DNA of 64,000 bases from Tetrastigma voinierianum (Eukaryota > Streptophyta > Magnoliopsida > Vitales > Vitaceae). The position numbers and the translations under genes are program-made. Positions within the stretch are counted from its first letter, which is position 1. Every line of letters begins with the position of its first letter. Below, piece by piece: positions 33,847-43,559 of this stretch. The stretch spans positions 186,001-250,000 of the forward strand of contig JAEQBH010004438.1 of NCBI GenBank assembly GCA_016808115.1, given 5' to 3'. The notes under the pieces are model-generated. The model saw only the letters and a program-made list of their open reading frames with translations, ran no database searches and was not told the origin of the DNA.

Positions 33847-35135
33847 TGTACACAATAAAGCTATGAATCAACAAAATTTATATCTTAAATCCTACTACCG
33901 TGAGCAAAGCCACTCGCAAAGATAAGGGCTCTGTGGTCAAACATTGTGGACGGGTTTTCTTCGCATAAACGATTCAAGAAGGAAGTCAAAATGGTGAATT
34001 TGGTTTTGATCTTCTGTGTCTGGGGTAAAATGTGGAGCTGATCATGTGCATTAAAAATAAAATAAGTAAAGGAAAATGTAAAATATAACCCTGAAGTGTC
34101 TAGCCACTGGTTTGGGTTTTAAGGCAAACCAACATGTCCCTGGGTCTTTTTCTCAAGGTCAGGAGGATGAGTATATAGTCATTTCCCGAACTCTGATCTT
34201 CATTTAGCTTTAAAAACTAACTCTATGATTTTCCTTTTGAAACATAGCATTTGAATCGGGGCATAAATGTTCCTAACAAGAATATCATATCTCAAAACTC
34301 ACCCTACAAGAACTAATAGAAACAACCAATCGGATAACAGGATCTATGATAAGCATCCACTGTGAACCAAAAAGCTTGCTAAATACATCGTTAGTGAGGG
34401 TGTGCCTAGAGATTTTAACCTAAGGTGAGAAATGTAACATAAATACTCCATAAATGCGTGCGTTAAAACAGAGGACTGTCGCACCAAATCCTAGCTGCCA
34501 GCCCCTCCTCTTCAAGGAGGAAGAGGTCTAATCAACCATCCTTTTCGAGCTGTCATCCTCAAAGGAGTGTTCGTAGCCGAGAAAGGGAGAGAAATGAAAG
34601 AAAATGGAGAGCTGATAAGAAACATTAAACCGCTCGCCCTGCTCAGACACGTGGAAGTCAAGTGACTGAGACACTAAGTTTTGTTGCATCGAGGCTTATA
34701 TATGCTCAGAAATAAGGGAAATACAAAAGAAACCAAGATCTAAGGTATTACAAGGGATAATATCTAAGAAACAAAAATGTAACAAAAACTGAGGCGTCAA
34801 AATCATGTGAACAGTCGCGTGATGAACAAGTACTATAAATGCACAATGCTTCCTCAGAAAGCATCTCGTAATGCCCATTTTCTTCTATTTCATGGTCTTT
34901 TCCTCCGGGTCTGATCCGCACTCGAAGTTCGACCAATTCTTCTCGTGGCTCGATCGACTCAACAATTCTTGCATAATTAGCTCGCAAAACCGCAAAATCT
35001 CCGCTTCAAAATGCGATCGCAGCACAACAAAGGGACCCGAACATGTCAATTTGGTTAATTAGAATGATTAGTACACAAAAAGCACTCAAACCTATAATAA
35101 ATAAAAATTCAAAATAAAGACTTGGTGACTAATCA
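33847..35135 (-). mobile_element. Solo Athila-family LTR (-) inside Tat copy 3
   Basis: It is the inverted match of 39287-40539: shared blocks are 'AAAGCACTCAAACCTATAAT' near 35080, TATA box at 34695-34702, 'GACATGTTGG'-type block near 34125 and the 'TATAAATTTTGTTGATT' end near 33875. On the - strand it opens with TGATTAG and ends with ..TACA. It separates the second RNase H from integrase of Tat copy 3. No perfect target duplication remains (AGACC against CCATC). Confidence 0.8.
34695..34702 (-). promoter_or_regulatory. TATA box of the solo LTR (-)
   Basis: CTTATATA on the + strand is TATATAAG on the LTR strand, at the same place as in the other two LTRs of the family. Confidence 0.6.
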
Positions 35136-35780
35136 AGACCTCGTCGAGGTTCACGGAGGGCTCAAAGGTGCTCGACGGCTACTTATCGAGGGCCCTTAGA
35201 GGTCAGCCACGCTTTCATAGGCATCCGCTCACGAATTTTCCGCCTAGCATGGTCCGACCCGAACTAGTACCGAACTTCCCCAAGAATTCCCGTACCTGAG
35301 GTATGATCATTTTTCACCTCGCCTCAGAAGTCTTCTATTTTCTTACTCCCAACTCGGGAGTCACGTGATACCTCTGCCGATCAACTTCCATCGAATGGAG
35401 AGGTCAGTCCAAATTTATGACAACCCCATACTGCGCCTCATCAGTTTGAGGCTCTAACCCAACTGAGCGACACTGAGCATTCATTCCTTCCTGAGAGGCT
35501 CGAATTAGCCCAGACCACCCTCGAGCATCGCGCCCGGGCCTATGGACAAATTAAACGGAGGTCGAGCGTCTTGAATATCCCCTAAAGCTTCACGAGGTGA
35601 ATTCCATGACGGCATGCCAAGATATGCCCTCTTTTATCACCGCTTTTGGCTCAGAGCATGATGCCGAACTCCGCTCGCCTCTATGGCCCACTTCATCAAT
35701 CTTCCCGAGGTCTCGATTTATGTAAAGACCCGTCCACTCCGGCATTCTATCGATTTCGATGAAGCAGCTTGAAGTAAGGG
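35136..35780 (-). pseudogene. Tat RNase H domains (copy 3)
   Basis: On the - strand 'SGRLMKWAIEASG' near 35670-35710 is the RNase H block and 'VREFLGKFG' near 35290 is the second RNase H block; 'VNLDEV' at the end joins the solo LTR. Both domains are shortened and frameshifted. Confidence 0.65.
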
Positions 35781-35799
35781 CGAAGTTTCCGGGTTGTGG

Positions 35800-36100
35800 T
35801 GTCTACTATGAGGTCGATCCGAGGTAAAGGGAAGCTATCTTTGTGGCATGCCTCGACGACGTCGCAAAGCCGATGCAGCAGGGCCGCCATTCGCCGCTTG
35901 ATTTTCGACGAGTACGACGCTGGCCAACCATCTCGTGGTACCCACTTCTCCCACTGACTCCGCCGGAGGAGCTCACGAATCTCTCCTCATTAACGCTTTT
36001 TGTCTTTCCGAGCGAAACTCCGCTTGACCGGGATTCAATGATGGACCGACGTTAGTCTCGTGAGTGATTATCACGGGTTAATCCTCCCATGTCCTCCTCC
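35800..36100 (-). pseudogene. Tat RT N-terminal remnant (copy 3)
   Basis: On the - strand 'FRSERQKAL' (about 36010) and 'WLASVVLVEN' (about 35915) are the linker and RT start. Next comes RNase H, so the RT core with the YxDD active site is deleted here. Confidence 0.65.
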
Positions 36101-36170
36101 TCGTCTGCCGACTGACCCATTACATTACGTATTAAATTTATAACATTGTCGCTAAAAGACTATTAACTAA

Positions 36171-36187
36171 TCCCCGGCACGGTGCCA
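36171..36187 (-). promoter_or_regulatory. Athila primer-binding site, tRNA-Asp type
   Basis: TGGCACCGTGCCGGGGA on the - strand differs only slightly from the usual Athila primer-binding site (TGGCGCCGTTGCCGGGGA), which pairs with the 3' end of tRNA-Asp. It lies 7 bases after the LTR end, as usual for this lineage. Confidence 0.8.
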
Positions 36188-37699
36188 TAAAACTTGTTAA
36201 GACAACATCGATAAATTGTTATGGATCAAGACACCTATTCAAATTTAAGACTATTATCCAAGGACTGCCTAACTTCGCAGATAAACCATTAAACTCGAAA
36301 GTGTTAGTTTCTTTTACTATCATGTCGATTAAAAGATATTGTAAGAGAAAACCATTTTCATGTGGTTTTGATCCAAAGATAATGCAAGTGCAATGTGCCG
36401 ACAAGTAATAAATGGATTTAAGTCCGTATATCGATCCCAATAGTAGATCTCAAGAATTTTTCTCAATCAACTACCCCAACTACTTAAGCTCCATACTATT
36501 CGGACGAGATTACGATAATGATTTTGCTTTGAAAGCTTGAAAATAATGATGTAAAAGAAAATGATTGAATAACAAATGAATCAAGATTGAAATTTCAAAA
36601 TAACAAATTTAGATTTAATGCTTATCTCTAAAGGAAACATTGAATAATCACTATCGCGAAGAATCAATTCCTGGCAGCCCCATCAGAATCTCTTTGCTTT
36701 CTCGAATCACAGACTTTTAAAACTAAATTCTTTAAAACTAGTCGGATTAATATAATGTATTTGGATCCTCCAGACCACACGGGGTTCATCTCACCTTAGC
36801 GTTTCTCCACCTCGGTCTGAAGGGGTGGAATAACTACTAAATCTCGTAGCTGTATTGGGTATTTTCTTTCTCAATGCTTCATACCTGACATACAGATGAG
36901 ACTTGAGCTCCTTGTTTAGTCATTGTCGAGGTTTGCACTATCTTTTGGTTCTCGCCCCTCAAAATTAGAATAGCCTCTTTCTTGATTAGATCCTTGCTAA
37001 CCTTGGGATCAGTTCACTGTCAGATTGAGGTGAACTCTGTGTACTTAAATTAATAACTCCTCAGAAAGCCATTTCTCGGTTACAAGTGAGAGAGAGGATG
37101 TATTGATTTAAATATCTACAGGCGCATTAGATCAGCAATATCAGGTTCAAATACCTTTCGAAATTGTTTCTTACTCTCTCGAGAATGCCTTCTCTATAAT
37201 ATTGGAAGACCTCTAGAAATCTGTTTGTAACAACTGGTATGGGTACAGAGACTGAGGTAGGATCAATTCAAGATACAAGCAAAACCCTGGCAAGTAGATT
37301 TACAACATGCGAAGTTCGAACTATAATGAATAAAATACGGAAGATTATTTAAGCGATAACGTCCAATTCCCGTAGGAAAATTTGGGTTCTAAATTACCAG
37401 AATTATACCATACATTGGCTTGATCAAGTAAACCCTTTGTAAATGTCAGAAGCCCAGGTGTTAATCCAAATTTTAGTACGGAAATTGAGCAACAGACGAT
37501 GTCTAAGAAATAAATGCGCATTCAACTAAATCCTTCTGACTAACGTTCGAATCCGAGTGAAACGAAATACAAACTATTCTGTCTAAACTAAAATGGAAAA
37601 AGAAAAAAAACGAAAAATCAAGAAAAGAAAATAAAATAAAAAAATACGAGAGCCTTGACCTTAACCGGAATCTCTCTTTCCAAGTGGCGAAATTTGCTT

Positions 37700-38710
37700 T
37701 ACGTTGGTAGCGACCGTATTTATAGAGGTTAAGTTGGGCCGCCCATTCAATCTGATCTTTGTATGGATTTCCAAGTGGGTAGCCATATTCTTTGCTGGTC
37801 GCGACCTCAAGTCGCTATCGCGACGCTCGGTTGGCGCAATCTTGACTGATGCGTCACGTGTCGCGGCGTCGATCCCTGCATACAGCGACATAATATGGCT
37901 CCACGAGGTTTCAAACTGTTACGTTCTGATGTCGCGACATCGATCTCTTAGCCAGACAGTTCATCATCTTTCGACTTTCAAGCTGCGGACTGCGATCATC
38001 GCGCTTATCAATGTCTTGCCAGCGACATCACTTGTAGCTCTGCTGACTTTGGCCGGTAACACAATGTAAAACATCGATCTCTTGTCGTGAACGTAACTTT
38101 GATCTCTGGAGGCTTCAACTGGTGTTCTTGATGTCGCGACCTCAACCTCTTGTCTTTTCTACGAGTTTGTTGGTCAGGTATTTCCTGGTCTTCGTGACAT
38201 CAACCTCTTGTCTTTCTGATTTTAAGCCCGAATTACCGTTTCTGGTAATACGTGACATCGATCTCTTGTATCGCGACATCGGCTGAGTCTCTGGAGCTTC
38301 AGGCTGGTGTTCACGATGCCGCGACGTCGATCTCTTGTCAGCGACATCAACCGGGAGCTTTTGCAACCTTAAAGTAGAGCAAGTCTTGCCGCGACTGGAG
38401 TCTCTTGTCGCAACATCAGATTATGTCTACGGAAGCTTGGCTGAATTTGCTTTTGAACAGCGTCCCGGTCGCGACAACGGCAGAATCGCAGTTTCATCTT
38501 TTTAAATCTGGCCATAAGCGTCGAGTGCTTCTCTTGTCGACCTCCATCCCACCTTGTCGGCGACATGGTAGCCAAATGCGCCATCCGCGATGTTGTCGCG
38601 ACATCATTCCCTTAAGTCTCTACGGATTAGTCTCGATTGCCTAACGTGATGCTGTCGCGCGACATCAATTTCCCTTCAAATTTCACGATGTCGCGACTGC
38701 ATAAATGTTT
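37700..38710 (-). repeat. GTCGCGAC palindrome-rich cluster in the Athila LTR
   Basis: The 8-base palindrome GTCGCGAC occurs at least five times (near 37931, 38132, 38467, 38595, 38690), with close variants (GTCGCGGC, ATCGCGAC, GCCGCGAC) at least seven more times. It is often followed by 'ATCGATCTCTTGTCGCGAC'-like words. It lies upstream of the TATA box on the - strand. Confidence 0.8.
37717..37724 (-). promoter_or_regulatory. TATA box of the long Athila LTR
   Basis: TATTTATA on the + strand is TATAAATA on the LTR strand, inside 'CTCTATAAATACGG'. It follows the palindrome cluster in transcription order. Confidence 0.55.
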
Positions 38711-38935
38711 ATGCGCCCCGTCTGCAACAGTAGTGCAATTGCTTTCATTTACTTTGCCATTTACGCATTTTTACTCCGTTCTTTTGCATTTCCTCTTGCT
38801 TTTCTTCTTTCTTTCACCTCCTGCTAATAACAAATTGGTGAAGTTTCGCTACATATCTGCATATTAATTATTCACTTTCCGATGAAAATCAAACGAAAAA
38901 TGGATTAAAAATAGATGACTTTTAAGCTCTCATCA

Positions 38936-39286
38936 CTTCACGTGAAGAAGACATCCTTGATGCAATATCAGAAGGGGATATGGAAACGAGGTCTTCCGTA
39001 ACAGGCCGATGTAGGTAGTGTTAGGGTTATCGTCCAAGCTGCACAACTCCCCAGCTCTTCCAGGGTCAGGTAGATCTGTTTTACACTCGTCATGTGTCGA
39101 GCTAAGTCGCGTATATGATGTCGACCGCTTTTTGCGTCGTGGTGCAGTAACACTCTTTGGCCCACTGGCTGGTCTCATGAACCATTCCTACTCCGTTTGT
39201 GGAGAGCTTGACCACCATGTGGTAAAGCGGAGGGATGACATGGCGTTGAGAGAGGATGCGCCTAACACGTTATAGCGAGAGGGCAT
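38936..39286 (-). pseudogene. Tat protease fragment (copy 3)
   Basis: This stretch between two nested LTRs aligns with copy 2 near 23590-23780, for instance 'ATGTGGTAAAGCGGAGGGATGAC' region against 'ATATGATAAAGCGGGCGGACG'. That places it in the Tat protease to RT linker. No active-site motif is visible. Confidence 0.5.
39282..39286 (+). repeat. Target-site duplication GGCAT, left of solo LTR
   Basis: GGCAT precedes TGATTAG of the solo LTR and recurs at 40540-40544 right after its CA end. Confidence 0.6.
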
Positions 39287-40539
39287 TGATTAGTGCCCGA
39301 AAAGTGCTATTTTGAACCCTATTTATTATAGGTTTGAGTGCTTTGCTGTGCTAATCATTCTGATGCCAATTGACATGTTAGGGTCCCAATTGGCACTCTT
39401 GATCATATTTGCATGACTAATTTTGTAGTTTATGTGAGCTAATCGTGCCAAAATTGTTGGTCGATCCAAGCATGAAGAATTTGAGTCAAACTTGACGTTG
39501 GCGATCAAAAAACCAGAAAGAATAAACAACTTGAAAGAAAATGGAACTGCGAATTTGGTTCTACTGACCATTCAGCTCTTACCTTTATTCATCATCTTTG
39601 CCAGTTCTTTTTGTGATGTGCCTGTTTGCATTTTTGTTTCCCATTCTCCCTTGTAATACCTTATAATTTGGTTGCTTTTTATGTTCCCTTATTTCGGAGC
39701 ATATATAAGTCTGGTTTTATGCAAAAAGCGATCAATGATTCGGCAATCACAGAACCGGGCGCCGTTTCATGACTTCCTTTGTCCCATTTTCTTTCGCACT
39801 ACTCTCCCTTTCGGCTACCGTACTCCTCGGGGATGACAACTCGAGAGGATGTGAGGTGAACCTCTTCCTCATGAAGAGGAGGTTCTGGCACAGCCTTTAA
39901 GAGTTTTGTGAGTAACTCACGGTCCTGATGTTTTTAACGCATATAGCATTTATGGGGTATTTATGTTCTATTTCTCTTACAATCTAGGTTTAAATCTCTT
40001 AGCATACGCCACTCACCCAAATTATGTTTGGCAAGCTTTTTTAGATTCTGATGTGATGCTTATCACTAGATATATTTTATCGATTCAGTTGTTTCTATTA
40101 ATTACTATAGGGTAGGTTTTGAGATATGTTCTCATAGATTAGAACAATTTATCTGAGTTAAATCAGCATGTTTCAAGGAAAATCATAGAGGTTTAGTTTT
40201 TAAAAAGCTAAATGAAGGCCGGTTAGGAAATGACTATATGTCATCCTCCCAGCGAGGAAAAGGCAGGGACATGTTGATTGCCTTAAAACCTAAACCATTT
40301 GCATTTATAAAAGGGATTCTACATTTTCTTATTTAATTTGACTGCAAACAACTAACTTTGTTTTTACAAAACGCAAAAATCCAAATTAAATTCACCATTT
40401 TGAACCTCAACTTGTAATCATTTAATACGAAAACCGTCACAGGTTCTGACACTAGAGCGCATTATCTTGTGTAACTGTGCAATGATAGAAGAATTAGGAT
40501 ATAAATATTGTTGAATTCGGCACTCTTTGTATGCAGGCA
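39287..40539 (+). mobile_element. Solo Athila-family LTR (+) inside Tat copy 3
   Basis: It is 1253 bp, opens with TGATTAGTGCCCG, ends with ..AGGCA and is flanked by GGCAT on both sides. The TATA box TATATAAG is at 39702-39709 and 'GATGACAACTC' at about 39833. The family is the same as the Athila 3' LTR at 17572-19151. No internal element sequence is attached, so it formed by LTR-LTR recombination. Confidence 0.8.
39702..39709 (+). promoter_or_regulatory. TATA box of the solo LTR (+)
   Basis: TATATAAG lies about 415 bases inside the LTR and is conserved among the three family members in the window. Confidence 0.6.
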
Positions 40540-40544
40540 GGCAT
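40540..40544 (+). repeat. Target-site duplication GGCAT, right of solo LTR
   Basis: Matches 39282-39286. The LTR end is ambiguous by four bases because of 'GCAGGCAGGCAT'. Confidence 0.6.
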
Positions 40545-42476
40545 ACTGCTATAAGGTCTTCTTTGTCCATTTGTTGCAGCGGGGTCTGAAGTGAGCATGG
40601 GGCGTATGGACCCAAAGGTGGCGCTCTCTCTGGAGAGATCCTCGTTGGTGGGTGTTGGGCGGTTGACTACCCTTTCGGTTCCTGTCTTATCCAGAAGCCG
40701 GCGAAGATGATGTGGTAGGCTCCCCGTTGTCGGCGAGGACCGGTGGATTGTGCATTAGCCCTGTGGCCTTATCACCAAGGATCGTCGTGGGGTGTTGATC
40801 GGTCCCGGGCCTACGAGGAAATGTTATGGCGATTGTCGAGTGGGAGTAGTTGGACCTTTGCTTGCACTTTAATTACCTCTCTAGACTGATGCTACCGCGA
40901 ATGAGCTGGCCTTCTGGCGGAAATTTGGGCTCGCCTCCTTACCGTCCTCTAGGTCTGTGATTCCCCCAGTGTTTGGTCTTTGAGTTATCATTTGCCGAGA
41001 AGCGATAGTGGTGCGCTTGATCTGACCTTCGGAGGCTATATGGCCGGAATATCCCCGTCGAATCGGGCATTCTATTTCGCTGCGAGTTATGGCCGTCAGT
41101 TAAGTGCGAAACGGTCCACTATGGAACTTAGGTGCTTAGTGTTTATCTCTCTCTTTGTTAGGGTCATCCTCTACGGAATGGCCATCTAAATTTTCATGTT
41201 GCACCTCGCGCGGAGACCTCGACTGCTGCGGCGGGCATCGGGAGTGAAGGCCGTCAGTGAATCTGAATTAATAAATAACTCAGTGAGTGGTCCCAGGCGG
41301 TCTCGATACTTTCGCTGCCAGGGGCCGTTATGTCCTCATTGTGGATCTCTACTCGAATTTCTTTGTCTCCCCAGAAACGCTCGTTCTTGCTCCGATCTGC
41401 TTTTCCTTGTGGGTTGAAAAGCTTCCTCTCTTGGAAGTAAGAGGCTTCTACGCCGTCGACTAATGTATTTCTCACTTTAGCAACACCTCGGCCATGTTTT
41501 ACGAGGATTCTTTGAATGGAAAACATGAATCTTGTGGCCTCAAGCGTGATAGATAGGTGATGGCAATTCTAGATGCAGTACACTACTTGAACTTCGGCGT
41601 GTGAGCGCCCGGGCGTAGGCGCCGGGAGGGGCTTTCTGCAGGGCTGCAGCATAGTCGACAAGTGATAACTGGCTTCTGTATGTTCGGCGAAGCGCCAATG
41701 AAGTGGGAGGCGAATCACGATGAAACTTTAAATGAGATCTGGCAATGGCGGAACCTAATAAGGCGCCACCTTGTCCAGACCTTTCGCGTGATACAGCGAT
41801 TTCATATAATCTGGGGTCTTCAGTATTAAAATCAAATATCTGGTTTTTCTTACTGATTATTAAAGATGTTGTGGCGGGTTCTTGAACCGTGAATGCCTCA
41901 TTTGGCGTCGCAGACTTTCTTTGGGAAGGGAGTATGGCACACGGGCATGAGCGGTGACTTTCGATTTGTTACGAGAATTGTCCATGGAGTGCGGAGCTCG
42001 ACGCTTCTGACTTCGCGCCATTGTGGGCGACTGCGTTTCGAACCACCAGGCCATACACATTCCGCATGATGCACATTTCCTTGAGGAAGAGGTCGGTTCG
42101 CCGTCTCAGATGTTCCAAATGTTGCAGATTCTGCTCCTCTGAGAAATTCAGGTAGTGCGGCGCATGCGGCTGGTTTGGATTAACGCCTCACGGGGCGAGA
42201 TATTTGTTCTTCGAGGTGGTGTTGTAGCCTTCTGATGCAGTAAGCTGCGGAGCATGCACAGTGAGTTGCTCTAACTCCCTATCAAGCGTTGGTTGTTGAA
42301 GCCAGTGCTCCGCCCGTAGTTGCTGCATCTCTGTCGCCTCCCGGGGTCGGTTGTCCACGCTGGTGCAGTGGCATCTGGGAGGATGGCGTAATCTACCGTA
42401 TTCAAGTTAATTTTCATGATTCTTTGAGATGTCATTCTTCAGCCACGACCGTGCTCACCGTCAGATCTGCATTACC
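40545..42476 (-). pseudogene. Tat gag and protease start (copy 3), badly decayed
   Basis: The region fills the place between protease fragment and 5' LTR. Nucleotide similarity to copy 2 is visible at 41118-41170 (against about 24380-24430) and at 41490-41560 (against about 24755-24800). No long open frame remains on the - strand, and I could not read conserved gag motifs. The call rests on position and on these matches. Confidence 0.5.
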
Positions 42477-43061
42477 TGCCATGGATCTGTTTGGAGCATG
42501 TTGGAATCATTGGTAGGAGCGGAGTGTCATTTGGAAGGGCGATGTGGATTGGCTCTGGGCGTGGACTCATCAAAACAAGAAAGAAGGATTGGGGGCTCTG
42601 GCGGATTAAATTCAGATACTAGTCGATTCTTTCTTGGCTGGAAGAGGAATATGTGATGGGAATGGGTATGTTGCAGTGCGTAAGTCATCGCTCGGCGATT
42701 GGGGTGGCCTAGTATTTTATAGTATAACCAATTTTCTCAATTATGGAGGGTGATAAGGATTCTATACCGTTGGATGGGATTTTAAATCGCGGCTGGCAGG
42801 ATAATAAGGGATAATGGGGAAGCGATTATTGAATTATCTTGCCCATCTTATTAGTGAGATTTGATTTGATTTGATTTGATTTGATTCTGAGATAATTCCT
42901 TGGGGCGCTAGTGTTGTGGTCTTTAGGGAGGCGAATGGCCCAGGGTACCGTTTGGGTGGGTGCAGGAATGGCGTTTATTTGAACTAACATAAATCCTTCT
43001 TTTAAACTTATTTCTTGGGCTTGATGAGTGGGTTTGTATGCCTATTTTTTAAACCTAATCA
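42477..43061 (-). mobile_element. 5' LTR of Tat copy 3
   Basis: Direct repeat of 27503-28096. The right end ..CCTAATCA corresponds to TGATTAGG on the element strand, and GTATC follows. The left end is less certain (42477 or a few bases further). A (GATTT)n run of five units lies at 42857-42882. Confidence 0.75.
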
Positions 43062-43066
43062 GTATC
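43062..43066 (+). repeat. Target-site duplication GTATC, right of Tat copy 3
   Basis: Identical to 27498-27502 on the other side of the element. Confidence 0.75.
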
Positions 43067-43559
43067 AAACAGCCAGACGATATTTATTCAATAAATATTC
43101 ATTTTTTTTATCATAAAAAAATCGTAATAAGAGGGAGGAATCTGTAACAGTACGTCAGGACCTTCAGGTTTGCGAATACACCTAAATGGAAATAATTCCT
43201 TTCCTTTTATATATTTTAACATTTAAAAAAAAAAAAAAAAATAGAAGTGCGGAAGGTTTCCAAAAAGCGAATCAGGAACGAAGCAGAAATATTATTATTT
43301 TTTTGAAATAATTCCTCTAAGAAACGAAATAGAGAAAGTTGTTCAAAGCAACGGCCCAAGTACCATATAAAGAGAACGTTATGGAAGAGCGTTCATCCCA
43401 AGCGTCATGGGCACCCTGCTCTCCGCGTAGGATATTGGGAAAGAGGATAGGTGTGTTGTTAGGAGGTTCGTTTTTAGGGGTTTGGAGAGTATAGAGTGCC
43501 GATGAGATCTCTATTTACGTTTTGGATCTTGATGGATGTCGGATGAAGAGGATGTACGT
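43067..43559. other. Spacer with A17 run, start of the AT-rich region
   Basis: Non-coding DNA with a run of 17 A at 43225-43241 and a short GC-richer stretch at 43385-43520 that leads into the duplicated units. It could hold a decayed 5' gene end, but no frame supports that. Confidence 0.4.

Larger units (their letters stand above)
36101..38935 (-). mobile_element. Long Athila LTR (2.74 kb) with primer-binding site (-)
   Basis: On the - strand the LTR runs from TGATGAGAGCTT (38935) to ..TTAACA (36195). It is followed by AGTTTTA and the primer-binding site at 36187-36171, then only some tens of bases of internal sequence before Tat sequence resumes near 36100. It has a TATA box at 37717-37724 and a palindrome-rich upstream part (37700-38710). 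Its sequence is unrelated to the shorter Athila-family LTRs. It is an element almost wholly lost except one LTR, inserted in the RT/protease region of Tat copy 3. Confidence 0.75.
27503..43061 (-). mobile_element. Tat copy 3: LTR-bounded element (-) with nested insertions
   Basis: The element has similar direct LTRs (27503-28096 and 42477-43061), and a 5-bp duplication GTATC outside both. On the - strand the order is 5' LTR, gag, protease, RT remnant, RNase H, integrase, purine tract, block, GAGCC-type array, an extra ORF on the + strand, 3' LTR. It is interrupted by two solo Athila-family LTRs and one long Athila LTR, about 5.4 kb in total, and most of RT is deleted. LTR divergence of very roughly 20% by eye indicates an old insertion. 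Confidence 0.85.

Noticed and set aside
37700..38710. Arg/Ser-rich open frames in the palindrome cluster
   Set aside because: They arise from repeated GTCGCGAC words in an LTR upstream region. No start context or domain supports them.
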